This document shows positions 59,358-64,000 of a stretch of 64,000 nucleotides of DNA, piece after piece. Each line of letters opens with the position of its first letter. The first letter of the stretch is position 1. The DNA comes from Streptomyces wuyuanensis. GTDB taxonomy: Bacteria > Actinomycetota > Actinomycetes > Streptomycetales > Streptomycetaceae. The stretch spans positions 1 to 64,000 of the forward strand of contig NZ_FNHI01000015.1 in assembly GCF_900103455.1 (NCBI RefSeq), given 5' to 3'. Made by a program: the position numbers and the translations under genes. The notes under the pieces were generated by a model. That model was not told the origin of the DNA, did no database searches, and saw only the letters and a program-made list of their open reading frames with translations.

Positions 59358-62276
59358 ATGGCTGATCGCACGGTGGCGGATCGCAGGGGGCTGGAACGGG
59401 CGCTGCGGGCGGAGGTCCGCGGCGAGGTGGACTTCTCGCCCGGGGCGCGGGCGCTGACGACGATGGACGCGTCCAACTACCGACGGGTGCCGGACGGCGT
59501 GGTCGCGCCGTACGACGCCGCGGACGTCGCGGCGGCGCTCGCCGTCTGCCGCGCCCACGGGGTCCCGGTGGTGCCTCGCGGAGCGGGGACGTCGATCGCC
59601 GGACAGGCGACGGGGACCGGCGTCGTGCTCGACTTCACCCGCCACATGCGGTCCGTGGTCTCCGTCGACCCGGCGGCCCGCACGGCGGTGGTCCAGCCCG
59701 GCGCGGTGCTGGACCGGCTGCGCGGCGAGGCGGGCCGGCACGGACTGACCTTCGGGCCCGACCCGTCCACGCACAGCCGCTGCACGCTCGGCGGAATGAT
59801 CGGCAACAACTCGTGCGGCTCGCACTCGGTGGCGTGGGGGACGACCGCGGACAACGTGCGGGAGCTGTCCGTGGTGACGTACGGGGGCGCGGAGTTGCGG
59901 CTCGGCAAGGGCTGGGGGCCGCCCGGGAGCAGGCCGGGCGCGGCCGGCGCCCCGGAAGGACTGCGGGAACTGGTGGCGGACCATCTGGCTCTGCTGCGCA
60001 CCGGCTTCCCCGGCGGGCTGCCGCGCCGGATCTCCGGCTACGCGCTGGACGCCCTGCTGCCCGAGAACGGCACCGATCTCGCCCGCGCCTTCTGCGGCAG
60101 CGAGGGCACGCTCGCGGTGCTGACGGAGGCGACCGTACGGCTGGTGGACTCGCCGCCCGCTCGCGCCCTCGCCCTGCTGGGGTACGCGGACGAGAGCGCG
60201 GCCGCCGAGGCCGCCGCCGGACTGCTGCCCCACCATCCGCTCACGGTCGAGGGCATGGCGGACGACCTCGTCCCGGACGGCGAGGGCAAGGGGCTGCCGA
60301 GGGGCGGGGCGTGGCTCTTCGTCGAGACTGGCGGTGCGACGGCCGCCGAGGCGCGGGCCCGCGCGGAGGAGATCGTGCGCGGCGCGGACGCCCTCGACGG
60401 GACCGTCGTCACCGACCCGGCCGGGCAGCGCGCGCTGTGGCGGATCCGGGAGGACGCCTCCGGCACCGCGACCCGGATCCCCGACGGTGCTGGTACTCCC
60501 CCCGGCGACGCCGGGGGCACCCCCACCCGGGCAGGCTCCGGGGGAGAGGCCTGGCCCGGCTGGGAGGACTGCGCGGTGCCCCCGGCCCGGCTGGGCGCCT
60601 ATCTGCGGGACTTCCGCGCACTGCTCGCCCAGCACGGGCTGCGCGGCACGCCGTACGGCCACTTCGGCGACGGCTGCATCCACGTCCGCATCGACTTCGA
60701 CCTGCTGGGGGAGGAGGGCGTACGGCGCTTCCGCGCGTTCTCGCAGGACGTGGCCGGACTCGTCGTGGCGCACGGCGGCTCGCTGTCGGGCGAGCACGGC
60801 GACGGGCAGGCGCGCGCGGAACTGCTGCCGAGGATGTACGGCGACGAACTGGTCGCCCAGTTCGGCCGGTTCAAGGACCTCTGGGACCCGGCCGGCGGGC
60901 TGAACCCGGGCATGCTGGTCCGGCCCGCGCGACTTGACGAGAACCTGCGCTTCGCCGTCCTGCCGAGGGAGCCGGTGGACGTGGCCTTCGGCTACCCGCA
61001 CGACGGCGGGGACTTCAGGGCGGCCGTGCGGCGGTGTGTCGGGGTGGCCAAGTGCCGGGTGGAGGGGCCCTCCTCGGGGGCGGAGGTGATGTGCCCGTCC
61101 TACCGCGCGACCGGAGAGGAGCGGCACTCCACGCGCGGACGCGCCCGGCTGCTGCACGAGATGCTCGCGGGCGAGGTGGTCACCGGCGGCTGGCGCTCGC
61201 CGGAGGTGCGCGAGGCCCTCGATCTGTGCCTGTCCTGCAAGGGCTGCCGCAGCGACTGCCCGGTAGACGTCGACATGGCCACGTACAAGGCGGAGTTCCT
61301 GCACCACCACTACGCGGGGCGGAGGCGCCCGGCGGCGCACTACTCGATGGGCATGCTGCCGCGCTGGCTGCGGGCGGCCGCGCCGTTCGCCGGGCCGCTG
61401 AACGCGGCCTCGCGGGTGGGGCCCCTCGCCTCGCTGGCCAAACGCCTTGGCGGCATCGCCCCCGAACGGGAGTTCCCGCGGCTGGCGACGCGGACCTTCA
61501 CCTCCTGGTGGCGGCGCAACGGAACCCCGGGTTCACCGCTGGTGCTCTGGCCCGACACCTTCACCGAGCACCTCTCCCCGTCGGTCGGCCGCGCCGCAGT
61601 CCGGGTCCTGGAGGCGGCCGGCCTGGGCGTCCGTCTCCCACCGGGCCGGGTCTGCTGCGGGCTGACCTACGTCTCCACCGGCCAACTGGACCGCGCCCGC
61701 GCCGTCATGCGCCGCGCCCTGGACGTGATGGAACCGGTCCTCGACCGGGGCGCGCCCGTGGTCGTACTCGAACCCAGTTGCGCGGCGGCTCTGCGCACGG
61801 ACCTTCCGGAACTCCTGGCCGACGATCCGCGGGCACACCGGCTGGCCGGTTCCGTACGCACCTTCGCGGCCGCCCTGGAGGAGCACGCCACGGACTGGCG
61901 CCCACCCCGCCTGGACCGCCCGGTCGCCGGCCAGACCCACTGCCACCAGCACGCCGTCCTGGGGGACGCCGCCGAGCGCCGGCTGCGCGAACGGGCGGGC
62001 CTCACCGGCGAGTTGAGCGGCGGCTGCTGCGGGCTCGCGGGCAACTTCGGCTTCGAGCGCGGCCACTACGAGGTGTCGGTGGCCTGCGCGGAGGACCGGC
62101 TCCTGCCCGCGGTGCGCGCGGCGACCGCCGGCACCGTCCTCCTCGCGGACGGCTTCTCCTGCCGCACCCAGCTGGAGCAGCTGGCCGTCCGGAGGGGGCG
62201 GCATCTGGCGGAGGTGCTGGCGGAGGGGCTGACGGGGGAGCCGACGGAGCCGACGGAGCCGGTGGACGGCGTGTGA
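59358..62276 (+). CDS. Fused FAD-binding and Fe-S oxidoreductase (GlcD-GlcF / D-lactate dehydrogenase type)
   Basis: 972 aa. Residues about 35-230 form the FAD PCMH domain (VPVVPRGAGTSIAGQATGTG; TLGGMIGNNSCGSHSVAWGT). Residues 250-530 are the FAD-oxidase C domain (GHFGDGCIHVRIDFD; GEHGDGQARAELLPRMYG). Then a ferredoxin cluster C624-x2-C627-x2-C630-x3-C634-P (CLSCKGCRSDCP), and two CCG domains (VCCGLTYVSTGQ; GGCCGLAGNFGFERGHYE). It oxidises a 2-hydroxy acid such as D-lactate or glycolate at the membrane and passes electrons on. A 20-residue Gly/Pro/Thr insert near 377-396 comes from a repeat element. CACGCT 6 nt upstream of the ATG. Confidence 0.92.
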   Translation: MADRTVADRRGLERALRAEVRGEVDFSPGARALTTMDASNYRRVPDGVVAPYDAADVAAALAVCRAHGVPVVPRGAGTSIAGQATGTGVVLDFTRHMRSVVSVDPAARTAVVQPGAVLDRLRGEAGRHGLTFGPDPSTHSRCTLGGMIGNNSCGSHSVAWGTTADNVRELSVVTYGGAELRLGKGWGPPGSRPGAAGAPEGLRELVADHLALLRTGFPGGLPRRISGYALDALLPENGTDLARAFCGSEGTLAVLTEATVRLVDSPPARALALLGYADESAAAEAAAGLLPHHPLTVEGMADDLVPDGEGKGLPRGGAWLFVETGGATAAEARARAEEIVRGADALDGTVVTDPAGQRALWRIREDASGTATRIPDGAGTPPGDAGGTPTRAGSGGEAWPGWEDCAVPPARLGAYLRDFRALLAQHGLRGTPYGHFGDGCIHVRIDFDLLGEEGVRRFRAFSQDVAGLVVAHGGSLSGEHGDGQARAELLPRMYGDELVAQFGRFKDLWDPAGGLNPGMLVRPARLDENLRFAVLPREPVDVAFGYPHDGGDFRAAVRRCVGVAKCRVEGPSSGAEVMCPSYRATGEERHSTRGRARLLHEMLAGEVVTGGWRSPEVREALDLCLSCKGCRSDCPVDVDMATYKAEFLHHHYAGRRRPAAHYSMGMLPRWLRAAAPFAGPLNAASRVGPLASLAKRLGGIAPEREFPRLATRTFTSWWRRNGTPGSPLVLWPDTFTEHLSPSVGRAAVRVLEAAGLGVRLPPGRVCCGLTYVSTGQLDRARAVMRRALDVMEPVLDRGAPVVVLEPSCAAALRTDLPELLADDPRAHRLAGSVRTFAAALEEHATDWRPPRLDRPVAGQTHCHQHAVLGDAAERRLRERAGLTGELSGGCCGLAGNFGFERGHYEVSVACAEDRLLPAVRAATAGTVLLADGFSCRTQLEQLAVRRGRHLAEVLAEGLTGEPTEPTEPVDGV
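60486..60546 (+). repeat. Hairpin repeat element inserted in frame in the FAD/Fe-S oxidase gene
   Basis: CCCCCGGC (60499-60506), loop GAC, GCCGGGGG (60510-60517), within a TGGTACTCCC...GGGGGCACCCCCACC context that resembles a short palindromic repeat dispersed in Streptomyces genomes (from memory). The inserted codons encode GAGTPPGDAGGTPTRAGSG, out of keeping with the flanking sequence, and keep the reading frame. Confidence 0.6.
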
Positions 62277-62360
62277 CGGTGCCGGGCGTGTCCCTGCTCC
62301 CGTACGTATCGTTGTACTGCGCGGCTGCCCGCCACCACGCGGCGGCCGGGGAGGAGCGCC

Positions 62361-62954
62361 ATGGTGACCGTCGTGGAGACCGACAGGATCGAGATGGCTG
62401 AGAGCGACAACGAGCGCACCCTGGACGCGATGTTCGATGCGCTCGAGCGGATGCCCGTCCCCGAGGGGTACAAGGTCGAGATCGTCGAGGGGACCGTCTT
62501 CATGTCGCCGCAGCGGGACACGCACTGGGACATCATCGCGGACATCTACGACCAGTTGCGCGGGCAGTACGCCAGAAGAAGGATCAAGTCGGACGTTCGC
62601 ATCGACTACCCCGGCCACCTCAACGGGTTCGCCACCGACCTGACTCTCCTCACGGGGGACGCGGAGAAGAACGCGAAAGGGCTGTGGCGCCATGAGGACG
62701 TGGTCCTCGTCGTGGAAGTCGTGTCCAGGAGCACCGGCGCCAACGACTACGGCCCCAAGAAGGCCGCCTACGCGAACGCCGAGGTCCCGGTCTACCTGAT
62801 CGTCGACCCCTACGTCGGCCGGTGCCACGTCCACACCCAGCCGAAGGGCGGCGACTATCTCGTCGAGACGACCGTCGCCTTCGGCGCGGACGTCGACCTG
62901 ACCGGCACGTCCGTCGGTCTCACCCTCGGGACGGGGGAGTTCCCCCGCGACTGA
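62361..62954 (+). CDS. Uma2 family (DUF820) putative endonuclease
   Basis: 197 aa. GGAGG lies 6 nt before the ATG. PD-(D/E)xK fold: MFDALERMPVPEGYKVEIVE, FATDLTLLTGDAEKN, VVLVVEVVSRSTGANDYGPK (Asp, Glu and Lys), AYANAEVPVYLIVDPYVGRC. It is only distantly similar to the Uma2 protein at 1.4 kb, so two separate copies occur in the window. Biological role unknown. It follows the FAD oxidase by 84 bp. Confidence 0.88.
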   Translation: MVTVVETDRIEMAESDNERTLDAMFDALERMPVPEGYKVEIVEGTVFMSPQRDTHWDIIADIYDQLRGQYARRRIKSDVRIDYPGHLNGFATDLTLLTGDAEKNAKGLWRHEDVVLVVEVVSRSTGANDYGPKKAAYANAEVPVYLIVDPYVGRCHVHTQPKGGDYLVETTVAFGADVDLTGTSVGLTLGTGEFPRD

Positions 62955-62958
62955 GTCG

Positions 62959-63261
62959 TTGGGGCAAGGAGCATGGCCTCCGGCCGAAGTGCGCGGACCT
63001 GGTGCCGCGTCGGACAACGTTCAGCCCGTCGCGACGCCGGACCTCTTCCTGCACGCGGCGCGCTCCCTGGGCGTGGAGCCCGGCCGGTGCGCGGTCGTCG
63101 AGGACAGCGCCTACGGAGTGCGGGCCGCCCGGGCGGCGGGTATGCGGGCCTTCGGCTACTGCGGGGGCCTGACCCCGGCGGCGCGGCTGGAGGGGCCGGG
63201 CACGGTGGTGTTCGACGACATGCGGGAGCTTCCCGCGCTGCTCGGGATGGCCGGGGGCTGA
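62959..63261 (+). pseudogene. C-terminal fragment of a HAD-superfamily hydrolase
   Basis: From about 63030 the frame reads ATPDLFLHAARSLGVEPGRC, AVVEDSAYGVRAARAAGMRA and FGYCGGLTPAARLEGPGTVV, the C-terminal half of beta-phosphoglucomutase-like HAD enzymes (VVEDSxxGVxAAxAAGM is motif IV). The N-terminal half with nucleophile DxD and cap is missing. The TTG at 62959 has no good upstream signal, so it is a relic rather than a working gene. Confidence 0.65.
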
Positions 63262-63388
63262 ACGGCGCGACGGTCACCGTGATCGGCGGCCTCGTGAACC
63301 GGTGGTGTGCCGCCGGGCTCGCGAGGTCGCCGCACGGGTGCGGCGGCCTCGCGGGGCGGGCGTCGCGGCCCGGCCGTGCCCGCGCGGC

Positions 63389-63859
63389 TCAGGCCGTCCG
63401 GCGGGACGGAAGCATGACCGAGACCAGGCTGCCGAGCAGGGCGAGGACGCCGATGGCCGCGATGCCGAGGGCGCCGAGGTGGACGACGGTCAGCCAGGTG
63501 TCCGGGCGGCCGTAGGCGCGGTCGCCGAGGGCCTTCGCCTCGCCGGTGAAGGTCAGGGCGCCGTCCGCGGAGCGTGTGATGTCGTCGCCGTAGGCGTAGA
63601 GGGTTCCGGTGCGGGACTCGCCGTCGGCGGTCCACTTGGTGCCCTCGCACTTGCCGGTGCTCTTGCCGTCGCCGACGGTCTCGATACGGCATGAGCTGGA
63701 CAGCTGGACGGTGACGGGCTTGCCGGCGGCGTACGCGGCTCCCCAGCCGCTCGGCGCCTGCGAGGCGCTGCCGACGAAGAAGAAGATTCCGAGTCCCACC
63801 GCGAGGACGAAAAGGCTGATGCCGCCTCTCTGCTTCAGCTTCTCCAAGCGTCCCTGCAT
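63389..63859 (-). CDS. Two-helix membrane protein with extracytoplasmic domain
   Basis: 156 aa from the ATG at 63859 (ATG at 63886 also possible). Membrane helices near residues 15-33 (SLFVLAVGLGIFFFVGSAS) and 124-147 (LTVVHLGALGIAAIGVLALL). The 90-residue loop between them carries two cysteines (SSCRIETVGDGKSTGKCEGT), probably a disulphide outside the cell. Family not recognised; conserved in Streptomyces in my view. The last 140 bases of the window (63860-64000) hold its upstream region and no other gene. Confidence 0.75.
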   Translation of the reverse strand: MQGRLEKLKQRGGISLFVLAVGLGIFFFVGSASQAPSGWGAAYAAGKPVTVQLSSSCRIETVGDGKSTGKCEGTKWTADGESRTGTLYAYGDDITRSADGALTFTGEAKALGDRAYGRPDTWLTVVHLGALGIAAIGVLALLGSLVSVMLPSRRTA

Positions 63860-64000
63860 GACGACCCCCCAGATAGTTGTGTGCACGTCAATTCATGGGA
63901 TGTCGTCGGCGATGAGGTGGCCGGATCTGATCCCTGAGTGTCGCGCGTTTTTACCGCAGACGCGGTGTACCCGACAAGCGGTTCCCGGGGTTGCCATCGA

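Noticed and set aside
1..64000. tRNA, rRNA, integrase or attachment sites
   Set aside because: No cloverleaf-like sequence, ribosomal RNA signature, recombinase or transposase was found on either strand.

Overview
The window is chromosomal DNA of a Streptomyces or a very close relative. The base composition is very GC-rich and nearly every codon ends in G or C. GTG and TTG starts are common, and so are GTGA/ATGA stop-start overlaps. Lineage-typical families are present: XRE/DUF397 pairs, DUF2771, DUF3027, DUF2530, DUF6479, the futalosine menaquinone pathway, an LAxTG sortase substrate, and a bacterial XPB helicase. I see no phage, no transposase, no secondary-metabolite cluster, no rRNA or tRNA genes and no CRISPR array. 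It reads as core or near-core chromosome with small accessory pockets and several decaying genes.

Layout. 1-4.8 kb is an accessory pocket: a cut-off PAS sensor, an ACMSD-like amidohydrolase, a frameshifted HTH/zinc-ribbon gene upstream of a Uma2 protein, an XRE regulator with a double DUF397 partner, and two coupled small ORFs. 4.8-9.8 kb holds an N5-glutamine methyltransferase relative, a MacB-type ABC exporter and a sortase-anchored coiled-coil protein. 9.8-17.8 kb has murQ with its RpiR regulator, a DUF4031 pair, a secreted beta-helix protein, an MFS pump, an HD hydrolase and cutC. 18-29.5 kb has a HelD-like helicase, a GT87 membrane glycosyltransferase, an orphan RelE/ParE-like protein, XPB helicase, two tiny secreted or membrane peptides, a helicase-associated WYL-like protein and a HAAS membrane protein. 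29.7-32.7 kb is an iron-siderophore ABC operon (two permeases and an ATPase) behind a probable iron box. 32.8-43 kb carries a HAD phosphatase, a cold-shock protein, mqnB-mqnD, a DUF2771 lipoprotein, an MFS protein, DUF3027, a decayed quinone oxidoreductase and a large sacsin/Hsp90-like ATPase. 43-50 kb has a CtpE-like P-type ATPase, DUF2530, an NCS2 purine permease, an RHH protein, and a MarR-MFS pair. 50-58 kb has thpR, an aldo-keto reductase, a frameshifted Nudix gene, DUF2785, CBS and MT0933-like stress proteins, an AhpD-like protein, an SGNH hydrolase and two secreted proteins. 58-64 kb has serC, a fused GlcD/GlcF-type FAD and Fe-S oxidase, a second Uma2 protein, a HAD fragment and a membrane protein.

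Three things recur. First, many genes have a TANNNT hexamer 6-7 nt before the start codon and no Shine-Dalgarno sequence, which suggests leaderless transcripts. Second, intergenic regions hold short tandem repeats (14, 16, 17 and 22 bp), and one hairpin element sits in frame inside a coding sequence. Third, single-base frameshifts disable at least two genes, and three further gene remnants are visible. The most novel-looking item is the pair of 35-aa and 38-aa peptide genes at 24.9-25.3 kb, between two XPB-family genes.
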